64,000 nt of DNA from Paramoeba atlantica (Eukaryota > Discosea). This document shows positions 44,791 to 56,032 of the stretch, one piece after another. Positions within the stretch are counted from its first letter, which is position 1, and every line of letters starts with the position of its first letter. Below the pieces are notes generated by a model. That model was not told the DNA's origin. It saw only the letters and a list, made by a program, of their open reading frames with translations, and ran no database searches. The stretch lies in the NCBI GenBank assembly GCA_977017575.1, contig CDRNVI010000142.1, forward strand, positions 1-64,000, written 5' to 3'. The position numbers were made by a program, and so were the translations under genes.

Positions 44791-45451
44791 AATATCAACT
44801 TATTTCACTAACAATCCTCTGAGATATTCTTCATTTTCAAAGAATATTAAAAAAAAAATTCATTTTTCTATCATGTTTCTCAGAGGGAGAGACTTCAATT
44901 TCAATGAAACAAAAAAAATATGAATCTTTACAAATAAAAAAAACTCAAACAAAGAGTAAAAGAATGATTTCTTGAACAAGAAGGAAAGAAAAAAAAAAGA
45001 AAAAAAAAGAACTTTTGAGAGAATTGAACTCACAACTTTCATCAAAAAGAAAGTTTTTACCACTAAGCCATCAGGCTATTTGTTAAATACTTAGAAAAAA
45101 CAATATTTTTATATTACAAAGTTGAAAAATTCAACAACCCTCTATATCTCAGTGATGTGATGTCTGTTCAAAATGAAAATCATATGTGCTGATTCCCCTT
45201 TTGTATTTTATCCATCCTATCAAATTTTCAATAAAATTGGAGAGACAAAATTTCACTCCAAAAAATCAAAAAAATTTTCACTAAGTCAAAAAATATACCC
45301 ATTTACCCTACTTGTTGATCATTTATCTCTATCAAATGAAGGAATTGAAAAAAAATTTATATGACCCAATTCAAAAACATGTTGGCCTCTCTTCAAATTT
45401 TAATTTTTTCTTCCTGAATCCATCCTCATAGAAAGATAGAGTACTTTCAAA
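44791..45451. other. AT-rich DNA with a tRNA-like remnant
   Basis: Apart from the tRNA-like stretch at 45015-45077 the interval holds only A- and T-rich runs. It ends exactly where the second subterminal block begins. Confidence 0.6.
45015..45077 (-). other. tRNA-like pseudogene or SINE head
   Basis: On the minus strand a good box A (TGGCTTAGTGG), an anticodon-type stem (CTTTC/GAAAG) and a box B (GTTCAATTC) follow at tRNA spacing. The acceptor stem does not pair and the anticodon loop is eight bases, so it is not a working tRNA gene. It differs from the SINE family at 2.2 and 51.3 kb. Confidence 0.45.
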
Positions 45452-46548
45452 TATGTAAATTTCCTTATTTAGTCAATTTTTTCGCATCAATTAAAAAGCT
45501 CCAAATGATGAAAAATGAATGATAGAAAATAAATCCTATTCAATAAAGGTTTTTTTAAACATATTATCAACTTTAAATCAATTTTTTGATTTCTGACATG
45601 ATTTTATTAACACATTACAAAAAGTAGTTTCTCAAAAGTATGCTTACATAAAAGATCTATAAAAATCTCTCAATATCAAAAAATGAAAAATGAAAGTAAT
45701 AGAGTAGTGTAAAAACATCAAATGAATCTTAAAATAAAGAAAATCAATTTGAGATTTATCTATTTTGTTTTTATGTAGGGAGCAATAATATTATTTGTTA
45801 TAATAGGGAAACAGAGCCAAAAGTTCCAAAAGTATGTTTACAAAAGGATGCTATAAAAATCTCTCAATATTAAAAAATGAAAAATAAAAGTAATAAAGTA
45901 GTGTAAAAACATGAAATTAATCTATGTTTAAAGAAAACTTTGAAAAATTTTATATATTTCCCTATTATGTAGGGACCAATTCATTGATGTTTTTTTATAT
46001 GTAAAATACATAGAAAAAATACTCATATGTTTGGACTCTATAAAAATCTCTCAAAATTAAAAAATGCAAAATGAAAGTAATAAAGTAGTGTAAAAACATG
46101 AAATTAATCTATGTTTAAGGAAAACCATGAAAAATTTTATATATGACCTGATAATGTAGGGAGGAGACTAAAATTATATGTTTGTATGTAAAAATCATAT
46201 AAATGTTTTCTCAATTATTTTTGTTCTATGAGACAAAATCAAAAATCTGGCTGATCCAAGTTTTAGAAAATAGTTTTTTTTATTATGTTATCAAAAAAAA
46301 TGAGTCCCAACTCACTTGTTTCCTCAATATGTAGGGTGCCACTTTAAAGTCCTATCATTATATGTGAATTTCATACATAAGACCTCTTCGTAAACTGCCT
46401 ATAACTTTTTGTGACATATTCAGATTTTAAAAAAAAATATGCCATTAGGAAGACAAAAATGAGGCGCATCTTTCTACCAGTCTTCATTTTCCGAATTGTG
46501 AAAAAAAGTGGTTCAAAACAAAGTAATTAGACCCTAAACCCTAATAAA
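45452..46548. repeat. Subterminal block, copy 2 (internal)
   Basis: About 1,097 bases matching 551-1643 along the full length, same orientation, with scattered substitutions. Its right end is CCCTAAACCCTAA as in copy 1. Its left end abuts unrelated AT-rich DNA with no telomere array. It marks either an old chromosome end or a transposed subterminal segment. Confidence 0.93.
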
Positions 46549-46559
46549 TGATAACTTTA

Positions 46560-47560
46560 TTCTACTGTAAGCTGTGCTCTGAGAGAATGAAGCTGGTCCA
46601 ATTTCTCATGTGTGGATAACAGCCTACCCAAATTCTGAGGGAGAAGATACTCACTACAATAGACCAGATTTTTTAGATGTTGAGGAGTATTGTTTTGCTT
46701 ATTGGTGCTGCTTTGACATCACAGATCCTACCCTCTTGTCTCTCTCAAGTCAAGGCACTGTCACTTGCAAGGCTTGCTCCAAACTTGTGCCAAGTTCCTT
46801 CCACCTCTCTGACTGTGTGAAATATAACTAAGGTATGAATAATAGGCATCATTATTTTATGAAACAGCTTCTCCAAATCTCCAAATTTACACAATTTGAT
46901 GTGGTTCCAGATAGCTATTTCCCTTCCATTGGTCATTGCAACAAGAAGCCAAACTTAACTTTCAAACATTGGTAAGGTGGGAAACACTTGTATCTGGATG
47001 CTACAGTCACTTCAGCCCAAGGCAGGAATGTAATATTTAGGTTTCAAGGTATGGCAACAGGCACATCAAATATGTATAACCTCAGGAATTTACTTGCAAT
47101 TCCACATATGGTGAGAATCTGAAAGCTGAATGAATATCTACCAGAACACCTACACAGCAAAATGCTGAATGCAAGAAGAGATAACAACACCCCTGAAGAA
47201 GTAAGAACCTTTAAAGAAATTAAATTGTTCAACTCTTTAAGTGTGGAAGTTCTCTTTTTTTTTATGTTAACTTCATCAAGCAGTGCAGTTTCACCAGATG
47301 TAACAAGCTTCCTGAAGTGCATTACCTCTGAGGTTTTGCAAAAAAGTATAATATTAGATTAAGATCTCTATTGAGCCTTCTTGCAATATACACAGCAATG
47401 ACTTTCTGTTGCACTCATTAGCAGCATGGTGAGAAATATGAGATTTATTCAGCAAGGTCTTCACATCTCTTCTTTTTCTCCTTCTTTGAACAATCTGCCA
47501 TAGCAAACTTTGTACTCTAAGGAGCAAAGTCTTTAAGTGCTCCTCTTTAAAGACATTCAA
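46560..47560 (+). pseudogene. Single-frame pseudogene, product unknown
   Basis: One plus-strand frame can be followed for about 320 codons with no indel but about eight stops (TAA, TGA, TAG). The open parts are of ordinary composition. An N-terminal part has CFAYWCCFDI and a possible zinc-binding C-x2-C ... H-x4-C (CKACSKLVPSSFHLSDC), and a middle part reads HLYLDATVTSAQGRN. Every stop could arise from CAA, CAG, CGA or TGG by a C-to-T or G-to-A change. No family recognised. It sits directly inside the internal subterminal block. Confidence 0.6.
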
Positions 47561-47610
47561 AATGTTTTATCTTTCTTTTTCTCCTTTGTTTACAATTAAA
47601 ATAAATTAGA

Positions 47611-47617
<7 letters not shown>

Positions 47618-47650
<33 letters not shown>
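47618..47650. repeat. Poly-A run of about 33
   Basis: Uninterrupted A-run followed by an AT-rich palindrome-like stretch. It could be the tail of a retrocopy (such as the pseudogene just upstream), but no target duplication was found. Confidence 0.7.
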
Positions 47651-47652
<2 letters not shown>

Positions 47653-47737
47653 AAAATTAAAATTTTTTTTTTTTAATTTGCTTCAAAAAACAAGTTTAAA
47701 CAAATAAACAAAAAAAACTACAGCCTAAACCCTGAGT

Positions 47738-48044
47738 AGTTGAGTCTTCTACGGAATAGTATGGAGATAGAGACAAGAACAGAGAACAAGAACAAAGAAC
47801 AAAGAAAGAACAAGCTTGGTTCAATGTCTTTTATCAAATGCCTTCCAAAAGCCAAAAAGAACAAAAGAAAGTTTACACTCTTTTGCCCACAAATGGGTCC
47901 AAAGAACAAAACCTCTTTTGTACAAAAAAGGGCAACAAATAATTTACAATTATTCACAATCGGAAAACACACACAAAACAGTTCAGTGTTTCTGCTCACC
48001 AACAAAACGACAAAGTCAACAAAACCAACTATGACAACCCAACA
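47738..48044 (-). repeat. Chromovirus 3' LTR
   Basis: 307 bases, same length as the partner LTR and about 97% identical by eye count. A short G-rich tract on the element strand lies directly upstream, where a polypurine tract is expected. Confidence 0.9.
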
Positions 48045-51000
48045 CCCCCCACAAGTGCACTTGCTCGCAATTCACGATACACAATAAAAACAAAACAAAA
48101 CAAAAAGAACAAAACAACCAACACAACAAGCATCACAACAGAAATAGTTCCTTATTTCTTCTTTACATGCCGTGTCGATTTTCTCTGCTTTGCATTGTAT
48201 TCTTGAATCACATTATTTGCCAAAAAATCACTCGCAAGTTGCCAAGATGTCTCATCATAATATTTCCATTTGACAAGGTACTCCTTCTCGCCATCTTTGC
48301 CCCGATCATCCAAAATTTTCTCAAATTCATAGATATCAAATAAATTCGTTTCTCCTGGAATCACTTTCAATCGTGCAATAGAAACTTCTGCTTCAAGAAC
48401 TTTCCCATCAATACATTCCAGCAAATAACCTTTCGTCTCATTGTTATATTTAGCAATATGAAAAGGGTCTTCCCAGTGTTGCTGCCATTTTGTAGTTCTT
48501 TTATCCACTTCTTTCATAACTGAAGTGCCAATTGCCAGAGGTTTAGGTTACAAAGATCTTTTTTTCTGTCTCATTTCATTCACATCATCACAGCCTTTCT
48601 TACCCGCTTCTTTGGATAATTTTGCAAACACTGGATAAACGGAATAGACCATCTTCCGATTTCTCTCTAACAATTTTTCAGGAGTTGCAACTTCCAATTC
48701 CAACCCCTCATAATTTGCTGCTTGGTTCTTCTCTCTCGCAAACATCACTGCAAAGGGAGTAGACTTATGTTTCAAGATATAGCGATCATTCAATGACATT
48801 TGAACAACTGGCAAAAATTTCACCCAATTTGTCATATCTCCTTCCAACAATTTTACAACCAAACCCGAAACTTTTCTCACGTATCTCTCAACTGCACCAT
48901 TTTGAGCAGGGTAATATCTCATCACCTTTCTCGATTTTGCAGTCAAAGCATTACAAAAAGCCTCTATAACTTTGTTGAAAAACAATGGGTCTTGATTACT
49001 TTGAATCTCCTTTGGGACACCAAAATTCGCAAAAACAGATAGCAAAGCTTCCGCAACTGACTCCGCTTCCTTGGAGATTAATTTACACAGTATCACGAAA
49101 TGACTTGCAATATCTATTACAATAAGGACAATTGTATAGCCCTCATTTGACTCAGGCAACCCACAAATAAAATCCATACCAATTATATCCATAGGCAGCA
49201 CTGAAGTAACTGGGGTAATCGGATGAAATCCAATTCTCCCATGATTGTATTTCAAACACACCACACAACCTCGACAGATTGTAATTACCATCCTTCTCAT
49301 TGATGGCCAGTAGTAGCCTGCATGAAATAGTTTCCAAACTGTTCTTGAAACACCAGCATGACTTTCCTCATGCTTTTCTTTCACCAAAGGCAGTTTCTCT
49401 TCTTCCTCTGGTTCTTTCTTACCAAGTACATTCCCAATAAACTCTTCGAGATATCTCTTAGTTTCTTCAACAGGTTCATCCTCACACTCAAGCGCAGCAA
49501 CATCGCAAGCATCAATTGCTGGTTCAGTAGAATCGTCTGTAACTGGGTATTTTTTTTGATACAATCAAGAGAGATAATCTGGTAAAACATTATGGATCCC
49601 TTTTTGGTAAACAATGTAGAAGTTGTAATCCAACAGAAAATCCAACCAGTCCAAAATCATAAACTTTATACTTGAATTCAAATACACAAGCACCTTATGA
49701 TCTGTCTCCACTCTAAACTTCCGCCCAAAAACATATGAACAGAACTTCCTAATTGCAAAAATAATTGCCAAAAGTTCCCTCTTCGGTGCAGGATAATTTC
49801 ATTGCCCCACTTGAAGAGTTTTCGATGCAAATACAATATAACATTTCTTGTCATTTGCATCAACTTGGTACAATACTGCACCAACTGCATATTGTGAAGC
49901 ATCAGTTGCAATATGAAATTCTCGATCCCAATCTGGCTGAGACAACACCGGAGCATTTGAGATAACCTCTTTGAAAAAAACAAAAGACTTGTCTTGCTCC
50001 TCGCCCCACGCCTTACCAAGATGCCTCATCTTTCGCAACTTGTCCAACGGAGCCACAATAGTTGCATAATTTGGGACAAAATCCCTCAAAAAATTCAGAA
50101 AACCAAGAAGACTTTCAACTTGCTTTCCAGTCTGAGGTTTCACCATCTTCTGAGCCATTTCTTTCTTGAATGAATCGATCTCTCGAGTAAAACCATCAAT
50201 CAAATGACCCATGAATTGAATCCTCTTCATATAAAATTTTGATTTCTTCATCTTAATCCGAAATCCTGCTCTCATCAACTTTCAGATGACTCTGTGAGCT
50301 TCATTAGAATGATTTTCCAGCTCTTTAGAAAAAACTAGAAAATTATCCAAATAACTTGCAGCTTCATCTGAAACACCAATAACTCATTCTTTTTGGACTT
50401 GAAAATGTGTAACCACACCTTTCGGCCCAAATGGCATCCTCACATACACATACTGACTCTTATCAGGTGCCAGAAAACCCAACAATGGCTGACTCTTTTC
50501 TGACACCACAATATGATGATAAGCCTCCGTGAGATCGATTTCAGTAAAATATTTCGCACCCCAAACACGTTCAAACAATTCCACAGGAGATGGCAAAATA
50601 TTACTTGGATCCTTTGTTAAAGCATTTACTGCTCTCAAATCCAAACAAACTCTGATATCATCAGGATCCACCCGACCACCAGACTTCTTAAAGACTGCTA
50701 AAAGAGGGGAATTCCACAAGTTCTTCTCGTCCTTGTCCCACTTCTTAACGAATCCTTTTTTCACCCACTCGTTCACTCGCTCCATAACCTTTCCTTTCAA
50801 TTTCTCAGGGATTGGATACTGTGGCACAAACTTCAGAGTGTCTTCTTTCAAAGAAATTTTAAACTCAGAACCTGGGAGTACACAATGAGAATTTTCCTGC
50901 AGTCTCTGGTTTTCCTTCAAAGCATCATCAATACTCTGAATAAACAACTTGACTGACTCATCATCCCATTGCTCCTCTTGACTCTGATCCTCATCATCAT

Positions 51001-51317
51001 CCAACCACTGCCAATCATCGACTTGGACTTGACGAGCAATACTTGAGAAGACTGCTTCGATTTCTTGAACAGTCACCCCCAACCACTTTGCATCTTCATG
51101 ATGAATCAACAAACGATTACCAGTCAAGGCTAGATTTCTCCAAACCTTAACTACAGTTGCATAAAACAAAGTATACACAGCAACCATCTTAAAATGAGTA
51201 AATGTCTGTACTGCAGCACCAATGCCACCAAACCGATGCTTCCTTTGACCTTCTTCACCTTCCAACTGATCCCATAATCTTGAATCAGCCATCGTCACCA
51301 TAACTGCTGAATCATGG

Positions 51318-51332
51318 ATAGTCCAAATATCC
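51318..51332. repeat. SINE target-site duplication, left
   Basis: ATAGTCCAAATATCC, repeated exactly at 51756-51770. Confidence 0.9.
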
Positions 51333-51755
51333 TTTTTTTTTTTTTTTGAGGCAGACTTTATTCAATTAGTAGTTCTTAATCTAAGCCATTTGAATTACAT
51401 TAAATTATATTTGTTTTTAACCTCTAACGAGAGGTGAAGTTTTAAACTTCAGCTTAGTTCAGTCGGTCTTTATGCTGAACTTTAGAACTTCTGCAAGTTC
51501 AGGCTGGAGGATGCACATCAGAAGGGAGAATAATCCAAAGCTCCTTCCAAGGGAATTTATCCTCAACTTTTTAGCAGACAGGGCTGAGATGTAACCTGTT
51601 CTGATTTTCACACTTCTTCAAGAGCTCCTCACTCCAATCAAATCACTCTACAGCACCAGAAAAATTTCCTATAATATCGAAAAACTGGGATTTGAACTTG
51701 CCCCCCCGGGGTTGGACATAGTTGAATTTACGACTAAACTACAGGCGCCAACCCA
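51333..51755 (-). mobile_element. tRNA-derived SINE, full-length copy
   Basis: 423 bases on the minus strand with poly-A tail (poly-T at 51333-51347), body and tRNA-like head. Box A reads TAGTTTAGTCG and box B GTTCAAATCC, about 30 bases apart. Exact 15 bp target duplications (51318-51332, 51756-51770) define both ends. It is nested in the chromovirus fossil and so inserted after it. Long target duplications and a poly-A tail indicate mobilisation by a LINE. AATAAA-like sequence shortly before the tail is shared with the intact LINE's 3' end, but further similarity is weak. Confidence 0.92.
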
Positions 51756-53435
51756 ATAGTCCAAATATCCAGCGATTTCGAATCACCCCACGTAATCAGA
51801 ACATACAATTTCGTCAAATCTGGAGGTGGTGAAATTGGGCCAAGAGCATTCTCCTCACTCACACTGAGAGGTGAATTAACATCTCTCAAAAATTGTTTAT
51901 ACATCTTGTCTTCTTCCATTGAAGATGAAGCACTGGCATCAGCACTGGCTCCTTCCTCCGATAGCAGAAAACAACCATCTTTGGGAGTCGAGCGTTCAGG
52001 ACAGTCTTTCTTCTTGTGACCAGGTTGCAAACATTTGATACACAAATTTTTCCCTTTGATCTCTTTCCAAGAAATTTTTTTCTCCTTCACACTCTTGTTC
52101 CCATTCTCGTTTGAAGACGTTGATGAAGGCGGCAGTTTCTTCTTGTAACACTGACTTTCTGAATGGCCAGTTTTCTTACAAAACGCACAAGTTGCCTTTT
52201 TCTTTAGCACCTTTGCATCCTCCTTCAACAAAACAAACTGGTCTGTGTCTTCAACCTCAAAGGCATGGTCCACTAAAACTCTCCAATGAACCTCCTGGTT
52301 ACGCTCAAACACTTGACCAAAATTCCTCACCCAAAGTAATTCATATTCTGTGCGAGAATTCTCTCGGAGCTTTAATTTTGCTTCTTTCGAATTCAAATCC
52401 AACCGAAGCTCCAACAGAAACCAAGAGAGTCACTCTGCAAATTTCTTTATACATTCTGACTCCTCCTGAACCACTGAACCCAAGAGTCCTTCCACCTTCT
52501 GACTGAAGTTGGCTCCCAAATTCGATTTTTTCAACAACTTAAACATCTGGTTCACCATCCAATCCGAGGTATCTGACTGTACAAAATCAGACTTCGTTGT
52601 TCCAGATACTGCCCGCAAGAGATACTTCTTCTGCACCCCCTCTTGCAAACCTTCAGCCTTCATCAAAATCTTAAACAAAAACTGAAACTCAAGGACTTTT
52701 GCGACGTCCTTCGTTGGGGTTTTTAATTTTGGTAGATTGTCAAGTTTCTTTAACCAATCTCCCAAGCCCGTGGATGATTCAAACAAACCAACTGAAGGAT
52801 TAGCTACTCCCCTCAGTATTCTGGCTTGCCTCCTTGAATCACTCCCACTTGAGGAAGAACGATCTGACGCAGACTGCTCCCTCTTCATCACGTGAAAATC
52901 TGATTCCAACTCAGTTGAAGAAGTGGCTTCCTTCTCTTCCAACTTTGTCATTCTTCTTCCAGGAATTCTCAAATTCCCTGGAACACCTGAAGGTCCTACT
53001 CAACTTCTTATGTCTGAGTACTCAGGTTTTGATGTCTCGAATTTTGTCTCACGAGCCAATGTTTGTTTCAAGAGCTTCAACATAACTTGAATCATAGAAA
53101 TTCGCTTCTGCAAACTCACAATGGCCTCTTCATGAAACTCACTCTCATCTAGATTGAGATTAATCACCTGATCCATTAATGTGAGTTCAAGTTTCCTCAG
53201 TTTGTCATAACACTGGACAACTTCAGACTCCAGTGACCTTGATGAGACTGATAACGACAACTCAGACAACAACATCCGTTCAATTTCACTTTCCGCATCT
53301 TGATCCTCTTGTTCCAAACTAAGGGGTGTCTCATGGGCCTCCTCCTTTGCTGACTCCATAGAGAAAAAGTTTTCCAAAAAAAAATGGATTTACAACTGAT
53401 TAAACTCGACGCACACAAGGAAAAGACCAAAAAAA

Positions 53436-53742
53436 AGTTGAGTCCTCTATGGAATAGTATAGAGATAGAAACAAGAACAGAAAACAAGAACAAAGAACAA
53501 AGAAAGAACAAGCTTGGTTCAATGTCTTTTATCAAATGCATTCCAAAAGCCAAAAAGAACAAAAGAAAGTTTACGCTCTTTCGCCCACAAATGGGTCCAA
53601 AGAACAAAACCTCTTTTGTACAAAAAAGGGCAACAAATAATTTACAATTATTCACAATCGGAAAACACACACAAAACAGTTCAGTGTTTCCGCTCACCAA
53701 CAAAACAACAAAGTCAACAAAACCAACTATGACAACCCAACA
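53436..53742 (-). repeat. Chromovirus 5' LTR
   Basis: 307 bases, partner of 47738-48044. The TGAGT target duplication follows at 53743. Confidence 0.9.
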
Positions 53743-53747
53743 TGAGT

Positions 53748-54142
53748 CCATTCACATTGGGGTTGAAGGGGTTGGAAGAAGGGGTTGGGAGGGTGGGGCG
53801 AGTTGGTTTTTGAAATGCAGAAATTCTTGGAATTCTCTAAAAGATACCTGGAACATTTTCTCATTTTGTTGGGCTCCTGCTTGATCTGGTAATTTCGAAA
53901 AAAAAAAAAAGATGATGTCATTTTAACTGTCACATGAAAAAAGAGAAAGAGGGACGAGAGAAATGAGAGAAGAGAAGAGAGACAGGGGAGGAGAGAAAGC
54001 TGTTTTTGTGTTTTTATTCAAGAATTGAAACAGTAAGAATAATGAGCTGTTGTCATTCTCACATTGAAGAGACAAGAAATCAAATCCCCCATTGCAAAAG
54101 GGTGTTGTGGTTCATCAATACCACTGGCAAGTTCAAAAATTC
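53748..54142. other. Spacer between fossil element and transposase
   Basis: G-rich patch at 53750-53800, purine-rich patch at 53940-54000. Minus-strand codons after the transposase's last stop still read as plausible protein (IFELASGIDEPQH), suggesting its original C-terminus extended to about 54060. Confidence 0.5.
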
Positions 54143-55223
54143 GTCAGTTGCTGTGTGCAATCACAATATCCCAGAATTTTTCGATTGGGTTCAAGTCTGG
54201 TGAGTTTGGGGGATTCCAAAGCAAATAGGCACTACGAGAGTTGACAATCTCTTGAAGCTCACTTTCATGTTTCTGATGGCAAGGCATGTTGTCGAGATTC
54301 ACAATTGAGTTAGGGCCAGGGTATGGTGTTAAAACAGCACTCAAATTCCTCTTAAAGAAACCAATGATGTCTGCTGCAGAAAGTGTTGGGGAAACCAATT
54401 TTCCAGTTACCAGTCTGAGGTTCCCTTTTTCATTTTGATCTTGCACAGGAAGAACACCAAATGCTTCAATAATTTCGCATCATGGGAGGCTGGATTGAAG
54501 ATGGGTTGTGCATTGCATATGGGGTTGAAGTTGAGTTCCAATTGGAGCATAGCCTCGAGAACAGGACTGGCTCACAATTTCATTCAGTTTGAACTTTTTT
54601 TTGTCAAGAAAAACAGCTTGGTTGACTTGGGTCCAGAGTTGCTTCAGATCTTGGAGATATCCACTTCGTTCTTTTGGAATTGAGAAACCAGGAATAAAGG
54701 AGGCTTTTTTCAAACTGAGGTTGTTTTGAGAAAGGATTTTCCACACCAGTTTTGGTTCAACGGGAACCCCAAGAGCACTAGACATGGCAATTGCAAATGA
54801 GATGGGGGTCCCTCGATTCTTTTTTACATAAGGGAGAAGAATTTTCTCCACTTTCCCAATCAAACTTTTCTTTCTTCTCTTTGGGGTGTTCTCTCTTTTT
54901 CTCTTGCACATTTTGAAAACAAAAAATGCCTGAAAAATGTGACTCTCAAAAGAAAATAAGAATTTTGTTATTTTTGTTATTTCTTTATTTTCTGATAGTT
55001 TCCTCATTTCCATTCTTTCAATTTTGTTCCATGAAAATTTTGAAATATTCTCAAATTTTCTCAGAAAATTGGAGAATTTTCTAAGAAAATAATAATTTTC
55101 GCTCTTTTGGAGTGGAGACGGGTTGACATTGGCACCATACAAAAATTCCATAATGTGTGGTGCATCCTTCTTTCCAGAGAAGGTCCACTGGGGTTTCAAC
55201 TTTCCCACAAGAGACTCAGCCAT
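54143..55223 (-). pseudogene. Tc1/mariner-like DDE transposase, nearly complete
   Basis: One frame of about 350 codons. It has a basic segment (KRKRENTPKRRKK), helix-turn-helix-like sequence (AMSSALGVPVEPKLVWKIL) and a DDE catalytic core: the first Asp in VFLDKKKF, the second in VNLDNMPCHQ and the Glu in SPDLNPIEKFWD. I count 36 residues between the second Asp and the Glu. A single in-frame TGA at 54480-54482 splits the frame between the first and second Asp. It would otherwise excise and insert an element at TA sites, as known for the superfamily. I could not find terminal inverted repeats. Either a recently dead transposon or a domesticated copy now lost. Confidence 0.75.
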
Positions 55224-55972
55224 AGAGAGCTCACTAAACTCTTAATCCAAATGAATCTGTGAACAACACAGCCACATAAACACAATTCAATACAGGGAAT
55301 TTACAAACTGATTTATTGATAAGAGAATAAACAGGTTATTACCATGTTATTGTAATGTTGCATCTTGTTGCAAGGCAAAGTGGCAAGCAGTTTGTACATC
55401 ATTGCAAGGAGATAACAAGCCAATAGAATGAGGAAAACTTCAAAAGAAAGGTTTCAATCCATTTTGGTCATCTAGACAATTCATTCTTCTGGAATCAATA
55501 CATGTTGGTTTGGTGAAAGTGTGACTTGGACAAGCACACTAAATTTGAAGCACCAAAATCAACTTTGTTGTTTTGTTACAATTTGCAAGGAGCACAAAGC
55601 TTCTGTGCACTAGTGGGGGAGGTGGAGGTTGGAGGTTTGATGTTAGGGGAGATGTGCTGGACAGGTTGGGGGAGGGGAAAAGTTGATAAGGGGAGGAGGT
55701 TTGAGAGTGTGGGGAGATGAAAAGGTGGTGGGATGGTAAGCTTGAGAGGATGGGGCAACAAGGATTGTTCCCAGGGATGAGGTGAAAAAAAATTTTTTTC
55801 AAATTTATCAAATTTTCTTAAATCTTGAATATCTTACATTAGATTAATCCATTTTTTATTCTTTTCAGTTTCCAAGGGGTTCAAAATATTCAAAAAAAGT
55901 CAGAACTGGCAAGTTCTGAATAAAAAAACATTCCAGCTTTTGCTGGTCCTTCTAGCTGTTTTAGTTGAAATA
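55224..55972. other. Intergenic, no gene seen
   Basis: Mostly AT-rich. A G-rich patch at 55610-55760 has repeated GGGGAGG-type runs on the plus strand. No exon or RNA gene could be supported. Confidence 0.6.
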
Positions 55973-55978
55973 TTTATT
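55973..55978 (-). terminator. Putative polyadenylation signal of the receptor-like gene
   Basis: AATAAA on the minus strand about 55 bases after the stop codon of the large gene, in a suitably AT-rich 3' flank. Confidence 0.4.
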
Positions 55979-56032
55979 TAAAAATTAATAAAAAAAGTTC
56001 AAAAATCCATTTCAAAAATAAGAATAATTAGT

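Larger units (their letters stand above)
47738..53742 (-). mobile_element. Fossil Ty3/Gypsy chromovirus
   Basis: 6.0 kb on the minus strand between two 307 bp LTRs, flanked by a 5 bp target duplication TGAGT (47733-47737 and 53743-53747). Parts in element order: Gag-like region with two CCHC knuckles (about 53.4-51.8 kb), reverse transcriptase (51.3-50.3), RNase H (50.3-49.6), integrase (49.5-48.6) and a C-terminal chromodomain (48.5-48.2, with EYLVKWKYYDETSW). Such chromodomains are known to guide chromoviruses to heterochromatin. The reading frame is broken in roughly half a dozen places, one being a nested SINE. About ten differences between the LTRs (roughly 3%) suggest a fairly young insertion. 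Confidence 0.93.

Noticed and set aside
45015-45077. Functional tRNA gene
   Set aside because: Boxes A and B are good, but the acceptor stem does not pair and the anticodon loop is eight bases.
47740-48087. Plus-strand frame of 115 codons, with a near-identical one at 53384-53884
   Set aside because: Both lie inside the two LTRs of the chromovirus fossil on its antisense strand and are alike only because the LTRs are alike.
54143-55223. TGA read as a sense codon in this genome
   Set aside because: The large receptor-like gene uses TGG for tryptophan and has no internal TGA in over 1,500 codons; internal stops elsewhere also include TAA and TAG.
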